Assembly (NCBI RefSeq): GCF_024679245.1
Contig: NC_090185.1
Span: 24,309,426-24,373,425, forward strand
Direction: 5' to 3'
Origin: Pseudorasbora parva
Lineage: Eukaryota > Chordata > Actinopteri > Cypriniformes > Gobionidae
DNA: 64,000 nucleotides
How positions within the stretch are numbered: position 1 is the stretch's first letter; each line of letters starts with the position of its first letter. The translations under genes and the position numbers were made by a program. A model generated the notes under the pieces. The model was not told the DNA's origin. It saw only the letters and a program-made list of their open reading frames with translations, and ran no database searches. Shown here in pieces: positions 11,472 through 60,414 of the stretch.

Positions 11472-11898
11472 TGTGACCCTGGACCACAAAAGCATTTTTT
11501 AAAGATTTTTTTAAATATTTTTACATCATCTGAAAGCTGAATAAATAAGCTATAATAAGCTTTGTTAGTATAGGACAAAATTTGGCTATTTGAAAATCCG
11601 GAATCTGAGGGTCCAAAAAAAAAGAAAAATCGAAATATTGAGAAAAACGCCTTTAGAATTGTCCAAATTAAGTCCTTAGCAATGCATATTACTATTAATA
11701 ATATAAAATATAATTTTAAAATATATTTACGGTAGGAACATTTACAAAATATCGTAATGGAACATGATCTTTACTTAATATCCTAATGATTTTGGCATAA
11801 AAGAAAAATCTACAATTTTGACCCATACAATGTTTTGTTGGCTATTTCCACAAATATACCCATGTGATTTATGACTGGTTTTGTGGTCCAGGGTCACA
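11472..11898. mobile_element. MITE with TA target duplication
   Basis: Starts TGTGACCCTGGACCACAAAA and ends TTTTGTGGTCCAGGGTCACA, a near-perfect inverted repeat of 20 bp or more, flanked by TA on both sides (11470-11471 and 11899-11900). TA duplication points to a Tc1/mariner-mobilised element. A very common repeat type in cyprinids. Confidence 0.85.
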
Positions 11899-13300
11899 TA
11901 TATGTTTTAGTAGTTTTTGGTTATTTTAATCTGAAAATCTTACCTATTGTGCTTTTAAAAAATGCATCTTGCAGTTTGAGATCAAACAGTAGCCTTCGGT
12001 GAACCCCATGTTGAAGATTTCTACTGCGTTGTTGATTTTCGTTTGTCAAATCACATTAATTTACTTAATTAAGGGAATGCTGATGAGATAAGGGTAAATA
12101 TGAAGAGTGGGTCAGATTGCTCCACAACTGAGCATTTTTGGCTCCCAGAGGAGAACCGGAAGGCGAATGAGTGAGCTATCTCGTTTTCTCCTTTTCCCGC
12201 TTTTATGTACTCTTTTGTGGTTTTGCTTTTAACAAAGATATTGATCCAGACTGTGACGTGCACTCTCACTAATTGCAAATGGTCCCGATGACCCCATTCT
12301 TGAAGCTAAAATTACCCCATCAAGGCGCGCAATGCATGTGACAAATGGAAAAACAACCAAATCTCTGCACCTTTTATAAGTCACACAAGAGCTGTTGATT
12401 TAGAAAAAAACATGCATTTGTGAGTTATGAAGCAAGTGTGAGGCTTTGTCAACACCACAGAACTGAGGTTTCCACCAAAATAGTCTGTACACATAGGCAT
12501 CGGTAACGGAATATAGAGTATTTTAGTGCTTCCTGTTTATTTGGCCTTGTGGAGTCTATGCGTTTACTTTTTGGGCAGTTGCGAAAAAAGTGACGTCAGT
12601 GCAAAAGGAAGAGACTATTTGTCAAACAGGCACCACGTCTTGCGCAAGTCCTGTAAATGTGACAGCTCAGATGTTTTCTTGACTTCGACAGCAAGAGAAG
12701 ACCAGAGCAAATCTCACCAATTGTTCAATTGATCCATTCTGCAGAAATATGAAGAACTCAGTTAGGATGGAGAAGCAAGTAATGCTGTTGTGAGGTATTT
12801 AACATTATTCTATATTACCGGTGTAAAAGATGCCTGATGTCTCATATGTGTCACTGTGTAACAAGCTACTTAGATATTATATACGTGTAGCCAGGTCTTG
12901 TTATTTTGCTATAATTGTTCATTTGCAGATGTCTATAAATCTTAGAGAAAGCTATGCATTAGTATTCTAGTTCATCTCAATGTTAATTGCTTAACTGGCA
13001 AAATCCCAAGACTTTGACTGGTGACTGATCTGTGACACTGTAAAAGTAGTCCATTTTGTGTTTTTAATAAAGTTGTTCACTGAAGGAATAATATATAAAA
13101 AGAAATATACCCGTATATATATTCTTCTGTGGAACACAAAAAAAAGAGATATTTTGAAAAATGTTGGGGTTAAAACAACATTGGATCCCATGCACTGACT
13201 TTCATTGAAGCATTTAGCATAGGTTCTAATTTGGGTAATTAAAACATCTGTTATAATGTAACAAATTATTATCGATAACTAGACATGAAGAAAGAAGATT
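11899..13300. other. Non-coding interval upstream of shc2
   Basis: AT-rich. A fragment of the TTAAAGGG MITE family is likely around 13080-13215 (TTCTGTGGAACACAAAA...GAAAAATGTTGGGG). The open frame at 12526-12732 shows no recognisable domain and lacks flanking splice or promoter context. Confidence 0.4.
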
Positions 13301-13504
13301 TGGTTACACTTTATTTTAAGGGTGTCATTGTTGCAGCGTAATTATATATTTAAGTACTGAGTAATATTAACAACATGATGTACTTATGATAGGGTTAGGG
13401 TTTGGTTTAGTGTTAGTTGCATGTAATTATGCATCATTTACTGTTATTACTACGGTAAGTACTTGTGACATATGTAACAAGGACACTAAAATAAAGTGTT
13501 ACCA
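13301..13504. mobile_element. Short MITE
   Basis: About 204 bp bounded by TGGTTACACTTTATTTTAAG and CTAAAATAAAGTGTTACCA, which are inverted copies. Non-coding. The interior keeps a TAGGGTTAGGGTTTGG segment. Confidence 0.75.
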
Positions 13505-14492
13505 CAGTTTTCCTTCCAGGTGTTGTAGTTACAAAATTCACCAGCAGAGACTAACCGTCCTATGCTAACCAGCGAAACCTTGATCCCATGCAAGCAGCAA
13601 CCTCCCCCAGTTTCTGTTGAAGCCAATACGGAAATGACTTAAACTGCAATTCATCGACTAGCCAGTAGGGACAGGCTCCCTAAGGAAGGAGAATCTTATT
13701 GAGCCCCATGTTAAAAATCCCAATTTACAGCAGAAAAAAACATATTTACAGCCTGGTACAAATTGTGGTTGTCTAAATGGCTAATTTTGTCCTTCATGAC
13801 AACTGTGAGGGGGGTAAATTTTTTTTGTGTATATTATATAAAGCCTTAAAGTTCTGCATAATTAAGGGCGTGGTTTCTTTGAGTGACAGGTGGATAGCCA
13901 TTTATCCTGTGTCTGTTAGTCATTGCATCACCTAAGCTCCGCCCACGTCCCGCCTCTTTTCCCATTTTCTGTTACACGCAATGACGCGCTAGCAAGATGG
14001 TAACGCCCAGCTCGCCGCTACTTAATGCTTCAGAACTGCTCTTCGGAATCCTATGGGTTACGTCACGGACACTACGTCCATATTTTTTTTACAGTCTATG
14101 ATCCCATGGCATTAACGGTGAACTCGGTAATTTATGCACTACTAGCGTCACCAAACAACTGGAAAAACAACTTATTTCTCGGCCAAACTTGTCATGTTGG
14201 GCTAGTTGTCGGGATGCTCAAAAATAGTTTTAATAGCGCCACAGTATTTCCAGAGCAATCAACCTTAGCTGAGATAGAAGAAAGTATTGTAGCATTCAAA
14301 ACCGCACACATCACCTTTAGCTAATGCTGCAGACCTGATTGTCTTTGTACGTGTCAATGTTTAGATAATAAGTGGGAGAAGGTGCTCAGGCAGATGTGCA
14401 TTAGCTAATGTGGTCTGAACGCAGCTGGGTTGGGCTGGCTAATAGACAGACCATAACACTATGACATCATCAAGAGAGTGGGGGCGAGCTGG

Positions 14493-14529
<37 letters not shown>

Positions 14530-14757
14530 ATGAAGAAGAGAGGGAGGGATCAAGCAAGCCTCAGTAAGGGACAGAGCAACTGTCAGAAAGCAGAGAGAGA
14601 GAGAGAGAGGACGCAGGGCTAGACTCAGTCCGCTCAGAACCTTGCGGATTTCTCCTTTGCTTCCACTGCATCTTTCCTTTTCCCTTTCCCTTGCCATCCC
14701 CCCTTCCCCTCCCTCTTCCCCCCACTGTCCTCTCCGCTCTGGACCGCTCCTCCGGGC
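13505..14757 (+). promoter_or_regulatory. Upstream region and probable 5' UTR of shc2
   Basis: 13860-14110 looks like another interspersed repeat (GGCGTGGTTTCTTTGAGTGA to TTTACAGTCTATG). A (GA)n run lies at 14495-14527 and a second short one near 14596-14609. A C/T-rich stretch runs from about 14670 to the ATG at 14758. No AG acceptor lies just before the ATG, so this exon probably has its own upstream start. A purine-rich leader followed by a pyrimidine-rich leader is consistent with a TATA-less promoter. Confidence 0.4.
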
Positions 14758-27592
<12,835 letters not shown>

Positions 27593-28700
27593 CCTCCATT
27601 TAAAGCCCATAAACATGGTGAGATATTTGCGGAATGTTTCCTACAGATGACGAAAGCTTTTTGGTTGAGCAATTCACCGATTTCATATTGTTTTTTCAGG
27701 GTGAAAGGCCGTCCCCTGTGCCGCCTATTTAGAGGCCCCTCACTATTGCCTTAAACACAGACTGTGAGCTTCCACTGGGACTTGTGGGATATCCCTGTTC
27801 CTTAGGCACTGACCACAAACAGCTTTCAGCATGCCTTCAAATCGACCCCTTCTTCAACAGAGAAGACCCCAACTGAGAGTTTGGCATTGGGAAATATAGT
27901 GCTTGTGAACATTGAATTTCTCAGCAGACTTTTCTTGGCATTGCCTGACAGAAATGTGAACTTGTGAAAAACACGTAAGACTAACCATCTTATTCCATTC
28001 CTTTAAATCCGTACGAGCATTCGTCGTCCGTTCCAAATGTATTCTGTAACTGTGGCTGTGATCTTCTCTGATGGTCACCTCTGAAACTCTGGACATCAGT
28101 GTGTTGTTCTGCTTACCAACGGTTTGCTCTCAGGATGCAGTGTTTGTTAAGGACGTTATGTAATGCTCATAAGCTTTAATGCAGTCGTATCAAATGCACA
28201 TGTTTAATTTATGAACTCAGGACCAACCGTTTGGGTCACGCTCATGTGATATTGTCCTTTTTTAAGCAAAAGTGTTCCAGACATGAATTATACTTCACAA
28301 TTACACATATGTGTTTAGTCACATCAACGAATGCGCACGGTTTCATGTAAAGATGCGTTCAGTAGTTTCTTTTGTTAAGAGTCAAGTAATTGGTGTACTG
28401 ACATGACTATACTCATAATAGTTTTCAAAAAAAATTAATGTATGGTGTGATATGACGTGAATCGCGTCCACATTAAATAGAAATTTTGCAGGCAAAGAAG
28501 GCCCATAGTTCATTATCAGTAATGTATCGATGCATGTTTAAAGTTGAACAAATTTAAATCTAATGCGAAATCCGTGCGAAATTTTCGCCTTTAGAGTCAC
28601 ATTTATCTTTGTTCTGCTAATTTTCATGGCCGAATTTTTGCATTTAGGTTAGAGAAAAAAATGTAATTGTGACTTGTGACTTGATCTGTCAAATCTCTTT
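27593..28700 (+). other. Probable shc2 3' UTR and 3' flank
   Basis: Sequence after the TGA with no repeat signature up to about 28500; part is likely 3' UTR. No AATAAA was placed with confidence; an ATTAAA occurs near 28473. No further exon is needed, because the last exon carries the SH2 C-terminus. Confidence 0.4.
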
Positions 28701-28729
28701 TTTTCCCCGAATTGCGTGATAAAAACAAT

Positions 28730-29335
28730 TGCCAGTTATAAAGCCAGAATTACTAGATATAAACTCACAATTGCAATATAAAGTCAAAATTGGAAGTTAT
28801 TAAGTCAGAATTGTAAGATATAAACTCGCAATTCTGATATAAACAATTGAGAAAAGTCAGAATTGCGAGTTTATATGACAGTTCTGATTTTATAACTCGC
28901 AATTCTGATTTTATAACTGGCAAATTTGACTTTATATCTCGCTATTGTCTTTATATTGCAATTGCGAGTTTATATCACACAATTGTGAGGAAAAAAGTCA
29001 ATTACGAGTTTATAATCGCAATTCTGACTATAACTCACAATTCTGACTTTTTAACTCACAAATTTAACGTTATAACTCCCAATTCTGAGTATAACTCGCA
29101 ATTCTGACTTCATATCTCACAATTCACTTTGTCACAGTTTTGACTGTATAACTTGCCATTCTGACTTTATATCTCGCAATTGCGAGTTTATATCACACAA
29201 TTGTGAGAGTCAAAATTGCAAGTTTATATTGCAATTCTGACTATAATATTTGTCTTTGTAACTCACAATTGCGAGTATGTCCCAATTTAAAAAGAAACTG
29301 AAGTGTGAGACAAAAAGTCGCAATTATCAGTTAAT
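28730..29335. repeat. Degenerate minisatellite with AATTGCGAGTTATA-type units
   Basis: About 0.6 kb of variants of TATAACTCGCAATTCTGACTT in both orientations. Many units contain the palindrome GCAATTGC, and orientation changes within the array (AGAATTGCGAG versus CTCGCAATTCT). The open frame at 28847-29107 is an artefact of this repeat. Confidence 0.85.
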
Positions 29336-31592
29336 TTGTTTTATTCCATGGCGGAAACAAGTTTCCATAGGTCATAGCTTCACCGCATTGACGAACAGAA
29401 AACTACTTTGTTTGAAAGTGATTCGTGTGAGCTGTGCTTCATTAATAGCTACACTGTCGACAATAGAAAGACTTTTTTTTAAAACAAAATTGTGTCAATA
29501 TTTCGATAATGTGACCGCATCTACATGCGTCCCTCACACTAAATTCTAGATTGCATAGATTCCTATGGAGATGACGGTATCAGTGTTGTGCCAAATTTTG
29601 ACCCCCTGCCAAATTATTCCCCCCTCGTTGAAGTCGTTACCTGATTGACTAATTCTAATCCTAGCCCCTCCCCCTGACCTACTCCTAAACCTACCAAAAC
29701 TAGGGGGATATAATCTGGCCGGGGGTCAGAATTCAGCACAACTGCCTTTTGCCCACTGTATTTCGTCGTAAAAAGGTATGTGGCCTCTGTAGATATAGTT
29801 GCGTAGTGTTGTTCGGTGATAAGCCAAATTAAACAATGAAAAACAATTATTATCAGTAGAAACTATTTTTGGTAGGCAGTTAAGGGAACTAATTATTGTA
29901 AAACTCACTAGCATCATAGTAATTTACATAAAACTCGACGATCAAACTGACCATGTCCATAGATGGCTGTGCAATGCAACACCATTGTGGCTTTGGTGTT
30001 TAAAAAACACATAGAACAGCGATGCTAATGCTAGCTAAAGAACTACTGAATGCACCTGATTTATATTCTTTTTTTTTTTATCTGGTCACAAATGTCATCC
30101 ATACTTTTTTTTTCATACATTCCTATAAATATTTTGTAATGTCAAAACACCTTATTTTAACCTAAAAGCTGCTTTCTGGAGAAATGTAGTCGACACAGTT
30201 AAAGCCTGCCTTTATAAATGTCCAAATATTATTGTTATATAAAATGAAGTGTTTGGCTCACTACAGTGTATTAAGAACCACATTTTCTTTTATATGTCTT
30301 CCCACATTATCAGAAAAGAAGATTCCAGTGCCTTAAAAACTATTTTTATTTTATTTTAAAAACATCCTTCCTCTTATGTAGGGTTTATACTTCCTTTTTT
30401 GCATCCCAGTTTCAGTTATAAATCTCAGTATGTCAGAGACAGGATTTAGAATAGCATACTAGCACACTGCTATTTCAGCCATATACAGATGCAGCAGAAA
30501 TAGAATTTAGGGTTTAGCTAGTTAGCATATTTCAGTATGCACCAGCTGGTATATGCTGTTACGACATCGTTTGTGTTTAAAAAAGGCATTTTTACCCGCT
30601 GACAGCTGTTAAAAAGTAGCTGTACGTTTTTGCAAGCAACATATAGGCCTAAATCACAAATATTTCAAAACACATGGGACTCCTGCGCCAGCCTAGCAAC
30701 TGACATTGAGATGAATGGGAACGCTAACGGCTAGCTTTTTCCAGGTATGCCAACACCAAAAACCACTTGCTTTACTTTCTCAGGATGTTGTTTCTCTATG
30801 CTGTGTTCCTCTAAAAGCATTCTCAATAAAATTGATCAGGAAGGGAAAACTAAAACAAAAATAGTTTGGTTTATTTTTAAAGGAACGGTACTCCCTAAAA
30901 ATGAATGTCATTTAAGAGATGTGTCTAAATCTCCATACTTTTTTTTTTTTTTTTTTTGAAAAAAAGTCTTTGATCAAACAGACAGTAAAAACAGTAATAG
31001 TGTGAATTTTTCTATTTGAATATATTTTAAAATATAATTTATTAATGTGATGCAAAGCTGAATTTTCAGCATCATTACTCCAGTCTCAAGAAAGATTTCT
31101 TAATATTTTTGTATAAACTGATATTTTCTTCAGGATATTTTGATGAAAAAGAAAACAGCAGTTATTTGTAACATTATACATGTCTTTACTTTCAATTTAA
31201 TGCATCCTTGCGCCATAAAAATATGAATTTCTTTAGAATTGTTTTTTGCAGCTTGGACATTCTGCAAATCATCTCCTTTTGTTTTTAACAGAACAAAACT
31301 GATACTGGTTTGAATGAACAGATACTGATCAAATTATTTTTTTTTAACGTGAAATATTCCTCTGATTTAAAAGGAAAAGGCCTGTATTTACAGATGTGCT
31401 CAGAGGTGAGAATCTTGAATAGCAGGTGCGCTTGAAACAGACAGATGGCCTGTGGTGTGCAACGCAACTTTATAATACCTCATAACGTTCTTTTCACCGC
31501 AAAGTAACATTTGAGATACAGTATTGTGCGAGGCCTGCCATAAAAGCATCAACCGCAGAGTTGCAAAGAAAGACGAGCAGCGGTTCTCAATG
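29336..31592. other. Interval between the convergent shc2 and ankrd24 genes
   Basis: 29590-29745 is a short repeat bounded by TGTGCCAAATTTTGACCCCC and GGGGGTCAGAATTCAGCACA (inverted). 30880-31220 contains an interspersed repeat with TGATGCAAAGCTGAATTTTCAGCATCATTA, a familiar cyprinid repeat core, after a T-homopolymer. The remainder is AT-rich with no coding signal. Confidence 0.5.
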
Positions 31593-31598
31593 TTTATT
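31593..31598 (-). terminator. Candidate poly(A) signal of ankrd24
   Basis: TTTATT on the plus strand, i.e. AATAAA for the minus-strand gene, about 170 nt beyond the ankrd24 stop codon (31767-31769). Position and spacing are typical. Confidence 0.55.
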
Positions 31599-31766
31599 GA
31601 AACGTGGTACAAAATTATCAGTGTTCCCCCTCATAAATCATCAGGTTCAGGAAATATATTCATCATGTGCCAAAACTATATCTTCTCATTCACAGTTTGA
31701 CGATGACGGTGCACAGTGCTGATATGCTTCGGCTCAAGGGTATATATAGCTATCAGTTAAAAAGCA

Positions 31767-54248
<22,482 letters not shown>

Positions 54249-54654
54249 TTTGTTCTAAAGTATTTTCATGAGCTGTAATAAACAAAACAACATTTATTTA
54301 TTTATATTAGGAAATTAAAATAGTATCTACTCGTTTTACACACACGTGCTTCTGAAAGTTATTGTGTAATGTGATGTATCTGTAATTAATATAGTCAGTA
54401 AGTCTAACATTGAATCAATAGCAACTTTGCGTCGTAGCTTATTTTGTATGATTATTTATTTGGAATACAGGAATAGTCGTTTTTGCTCTAACCACATGTT
54501 TAAAGATGACTCAACTCTAGGAAGCATATAAACAGGGAAGCTTTATAGAGAAGGCTACGCAGTAAATAAAACAAGATAAATGCTCAATAACTTACATTCA
54601 GTGTATGATGTTATTCTTTTGCTTGAGGGCTGCTGTATGAGAAGTTCTGTGGTG

Positions 54655-54745
54655 GGATGCCCTGACGTCATTTGCAGAATACACGCTTGTTGGGCTGACT
54701 GGGCACGAAATTCGACCAATCAGCGACGAGGGGCGGGTAGAAGAG
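54655..54745 (-). promoter_or_regulatory. Candidate ankrd24 promoter
   Basis: About 0.4-0.5 kb upstream of the ATG-bearing exon. A full CRE (TGACGTCA, 54663-54670), a CCAAT box (54716-54720, CCAATCAGCG) and a GC box (GGGGCGGG, 54730-54737) lie together in a CpG-richer patch. The coding first exon (54213-54272) has an upstream AG acceptor (complement of CTGT at 54273-54276), so a 5' untranslated exon is expected here. Confidence 0.45.
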
Positions 54746-56370
54746 TCTTGATTGACAGTTCCCCGCACCGCATGTTTCAAACTTCAGGTGTCATGTGTGC
54801 CGATACTCTTCTTGTTTATGTAAAAGCAGTGTAAGCAGTGTTAAATAATAAAATAAGACGCTGATTTTAATAAGAATAACATAAAGAAAATGTGAAATAT
54901 ACATATAAGTAGCCTATAGCTAGCTACATAAAATAAAATGTTAAATAGCTAAAGCCAATCAGCTGAAGTTGAAAATCTTAATAGCCAATCAGTGCTTCTG
55001 TAGAATGCATGTATCACCGGATGTGTCTCAAATATTGCACTGCATTCACTAATTTGAAGCAAATTCTTTTCATTAGCAGGTGAGGCTTGTGTTTTATTTC
55101 GTAGCTCATTTGTTATATTATCGATTATATAGCTAATTTAAAAGTAGCTATAACACATTTTAATTATGTTTGTAGTGTAATATGAATGTGTTAAAAAATA
55201 AACATTTCCAAATGGCTGAGGTGGGTAAGCACGTGGACTTTAAGATGAGCCAATACATATGAAACACCACTTGAGGGCGATAAATACTAAATGAATATGT
55301 TCATATTGGCTCTTTAACCATTTCTACAATGCAATATAATACGACATATATGTATATGTATATGTACAATTTACCATTTATTTATATTATAATATAAATA
55401 CATATTAAAATATGTTATAATATAAACTATTTATATAATGTGGAATCAAATTAAAATAAATGAAAGTAGATGAAAATAGCAATATGTAGGCCTATAATTA
55501 AATAAAATATTTTGTAATTTATTCTATCGTTCTATTCTCACGTTACTAGGCTACTTATATTCAATTAAAAAAGCAGCACATATTATTTATACAAAACAGT
55601 TTCTTACTTGTTACTTATACATAAAATTGCAAACAGACAACATTTACTATGGTAGGTACACCTAAGGACAAAAATGCAAATTTAAGCATGTATAATAATA
55701 TTCAAATATTAACCTTTTCCCTATTCCCTTCAGTCACTCTTTAAGAAGGGCAATTTCCCTCTCTGTACTGGCGTTTTCTTTGTCCCAGGAGGCCCTCCTC
55801 TCTCTAACATGTCCCCGTTTGAAAGGGGCAATTTAGAAAAGTGAGGGGAAGATGTGTGTCGACACTGGCTGGTAATGGAGGGGGTGGTGGATGCCGTCTG
55901 CTATGACCTCATCCCTCGCTCCATGTGTGGAGGAAGAGAGAGTGAGATCATGGCTGTCGTAAAAACAGCGTCTTTATATAGTGAGGCTTTCAGGCTCACA
56001 TGTGAACGGTATGGGAAGTATATATGCTGACAATGTCATCTGTTTCTTCTTTGAATTCAACTTGCGTCTGAATAACATTAAGACATCTGTGTATGTAAGA
56101 GGAGCGCGACCGCGACCTCGAGCTAGCAGCACAGATGTGCGTTTGTTATTTGTTGTGTGTTGTAAATGATTACCCCTGGGCCTCTGTTTTATGTTCTTCT
56201 GCATTCGTGCTCACACGTAACTGAGAGAGGATTTTGATGTGCAAATCACTTACACACACCTTCACACCATTAACACTTTGGTGAGCCTGACAGATTCATG
56301 TGAGATTGTCAAAGCGGTTCACAGGTGTGAAAGCTGCAGAAGAGGTGTGTTTCCTTTTAATTAATCTGAA
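54746..56370. other. Intergenic region between ankrd24 and shd
   Basis: AT-rich from 54840 to 55700. 55700-56300 is more balanced and unique (TTCAGTCACTCTTTAAGAAG; GGTGGATGCCGTCTGCTATG), possibly regulatory. No exon recognised. Confidence 0.35.
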
Positions 56371-56374
56371 GCAC

Positions 56375-57514
<1,140 letters not shown>

Positions 57515-58059
57515 CCTACTTTTTCTTTAAAGTTTTTCATTGACAATAGACAATCGTTTTTGACAATAGTTGTCACACGTGAACTCTACCTCAGTAAAAT
57601 TGTATTAACCAAAAGTCCAATTACATAAATGTCATCAGTTTTACTCTTTAAATTTAGATAAGCCTATAACTTGCATTTCATGATGTGTTCCACACTGTGA
57701 TAACTAATCCCATAGTGTGACAATGTGTTCCATAAACTGTATAGTGTGACAATGTGTTCCATAAACTGTATAATTTTCCGCTTGAGAAATAATAGTGTAG
57801 AGTTTTTTCTGCAATCAAGACTTTAAGGTATGTGACCAAATAATAAATCTAATCAGAGAAATATTGTCTGGAATAAAAAAAAGAAAAGGTGTGGGGTTTT
57901 GTATATTGATTGATTGCTGTTAACAGTCTCCAATCTTAAACAGTGCCAAAACAAGACACCTAAAAAAAGCAGATTTTCAGATCTATGCCATACAACTTCT
58001 AATAATGATCGGCTAAAGGAAAACACAGCACCTCTGGATGTGAGGACCTCCCCTTTAAA
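57515..58059. other. Region upstream of shd
   Basis: AT-rich. A 25-bp phrase with GTGTGACAATGTGTTCCATAA is repeated in tandem near 57714-57770. No coding signal. Confidence 0.4.
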
Positions 58060-58286
58060 CGCTACAGCTCTCTCGCTCAGTTGCTCTCCTCTCACTCACT
58101 CAGATCCAGACGCGTTCAGACGAGCTTTACAGTTATTCTCGTATTCTTCTCATATATTCTCCAGGAGTGAGCACGTTCTTCATCGCATTATTGGCGCCTG
58201 TGTTGTTGTCCTCGTGCAACATTGTAACATTCGGAACGCGGGAACCGCGTTAGGAGTTCCACGATAATTCAACCTCTATCAAAAAC
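58060..58286 (+). promoter_or_regulatory. Candidate shd promoter and 5' untranslated exon
   Basis: A C/T-rich initiator-like stretch (CTCTCTCGCTCAGTTGCTCT), then a CpG-richer region ending at a good donor (AAAAAC then GTGAGT at 58287). This would splice to the acceptor TGTTGCAG at 58905, giving a 5' UTR that reaches the ATG at 59169. Inferred from splice signals only. A (CTAT)n microsatellite (58681-58755) lies in the intron. Confidence 0.4.
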
Positions 58287-58679
58287 GTGAGTATCACAAC
58301 TTGGGGTTTAATTTGATGAAAAATCATTAACAGTGGTATATATTGGAAGTGTTTACCGCGTCAGCTGTAAGATGTTTAACGTTAAATAAAAGTGCGACTG
58401 TTTATCGCATATGCGCGTTTACGTTTAGTTTGCAAGAGTTCTCAGCTGTTACCTTACAGAGTTATTCAGTTTTATTTTATACTCGAAAGTGCATGTCAGT
58501 GTTGAGGTTTTGTGAAATAATTTCTTCTGAAGGTTCAACTGAGATGGTTTATTGTGCGCATCACAAGCACGTGCGAAACCAGTTTGTTTGCTTTTGTTCT
58601 TAAACAGCTTGTTGCAGCTGCTCATTTATCTGTCTGTCCGTCCCTATCTATCTCTCTATCTGCCTGTCTGTGCACCTAG

Positions 58680-58680
<1 letters not shown>

Positions 58681-58755
<75 letters not shown>
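58681..58755. repeat. (CTAT)n microsatellite
   Basis: About 19 perfect CTAT units in the presumed shd 5' UTR intron, preceded by degenerate CTGT/CTAT units from 58625. Confidence 0.97.
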
Positions 58756-59168
58756 ATGTATGTAAAGGACATCTTATTGAGTCTCATGTATAATGGAAAA
58801 AAAATATTTCCAGACTTAATAATGTGGATATTATGACTTGCATTTATTCTCTTTTTTTCTTTTGCATGCATTAACTCATTCCTGAATGTATTTCTACTGT
58901 TGCAGAGGTGTTGAGAAGCTCAAGATCATTGCCGTCCATGGACCACCTGTAATTCCAGGTCGGTATTCCCAGGGATTGATCTCGGACCGCAGCCATGCCT
59001 TTAAACTGAGACATGTTTTTAATCTATTCTCGCGAAGGTATTTATCTTAATTTCAGGATTAACATCTAATTTGATCCATAATCTACTTCCTTGACCTCAG
59101 ATTATAGGTCATCATTGGACACTTACTCTTTGTGTCCTTCACTGTTGGACATTCACAAACACAATAGA

Positions 59169-59507
59169 ATGGCAAAGTGGTTAAAGGATTATTTAAGTTT
59201 TGGGAGCAAACGAGTCCCCCCACAGCCGCCGAAACCGGACTACACAGAGAGTGAGATTTTGAAGGCGTATCGCGCACAGAAGAACCTAGACTTTGAAGAC
59301 CCTTATGAAGACTTTGAGAACAGGGCTAGAAATGACAATGGGGCGACTGAAGTGCCCCACGTGGGCTTTGGATCCCCATTGAAATCCTCAAGTCTGGATA
59401 TCAAGGTTGTTTCGCCGAAACATCGCCTCATAAAGGTGGATTCGCAAGACCTGGGACGGAGCAAGATTCTCCTGAGCTCCGTGTCTTTAGAGGAACCAAC
59501 AGATCCG
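59169..59507 (+). CDS. shd: SH2 domain-containing adapter protein D, first coding exon
   Basis: 113 codons from ATG 59169 (good context, AGAATGG) to a GTAAGT donor at 59508, phase 0. It opens MAKWLKDYLSFGSKR and continues PPQPPKPDYTESEILKAYRA, NLDFEDPYEDFENR and SPKHRLIKVD. These segments are shared by the SHB/SHD/SHE/SHF adaptor family; TESEILKAYRAQKNLDFEDP is closest to SHD. The family links receptor tyrosine kinases and ABL-type kinases to downstream partners through tyrosine motifs and a C-terminal SH2 domain. The remaining exons, including the SH2 domain, are beyond 64000; I looked for them in 59508-64000 and found none. The upstream frame is open to 59091 but lacks another ATG. Confidence 0.92.
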
Positions 59508-60414
59508 GTAAGTAATTAAAAAAACAATATTATTAATTAGTGACTTTTGGTTCTGTTTTCAATTATTTTGGAGTAAATATTTGCCATCAGTATTGTGTAG
59601 AATGTTCATTTAAAGTTGGCGTTTATAATTAGTTTTTTTATAGTTTAAACAACCAACCAACCAACCAACCAAACCAACACTAAGTCATTGCCTTAACCAA
59701 TGGTGTGTGTCTGGAGGCAGTGCTATATGACCAGCCAATGGGATATATGGGGTAGTATTTAGGCAACTTTAAAGACAGTCATTTAAGATGCACACGATTT
59801 TCACTCAGTATTTGCTAGTAAATTTCACAAATTAAATGGCAAGTAACATTTTGTTAAATTTGTTATTGTTAATGTTAAATTTAATTTAAATGTAAATCTG
59901 AATTATAACCACATCCTCTAATAATACGTTTGAATTCCAACTTAATTTATTTTTACAGTATATATTATTAATATTTATATATTTATTTATACATAAACTC
60001 AATATACACCACTTTTCATTTTTCAAAAAGATCTGAGGATCTGATGCCTGAAGCCATCAGGTACTTAAATACATAAAACAAACTGTCAAACAAGTGATTT
60101 GCGGTGTGAAACAATCTTCCATGTAAACCCTCTGTTAACCCTGCATTAGATTTCGTGTCTCGGAGCACCGTAGGTGTCAAAACCCCTTGATCCACCAAAG
60201 CTGAAGCTCTTGAATAATACATAGAGTTTAGTTAGGGATGGAGCGTTCCCATAGAGAATACTCACAAAAGCCATACAGGTTTTTCCTGTGATCAGACATT
60301 GAGTAGAGACCCAATACTGGCAGACAGTTGAGGTATCCACACACACATACACACACGCGTACACACACAGCCTTTAGTGGAGTGTCATTGATTGTAATCA
60401 GTACCAGTGATGAG
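59508..60414. other. shd intron 1, proximal part
   Basis: AT-rich. A short (AACC)n run lies near 59651-59680. Nothing else recognised. Confidence 0.4.

Noticed and set aside
12526..12732. 68-codon plus-strand open frame with a hydrophobic start
   Set aside because: Looks like a signal peptide at first sight, but it lies in repeat-rich intergenic DNA with no splice partner, family or codon signal.
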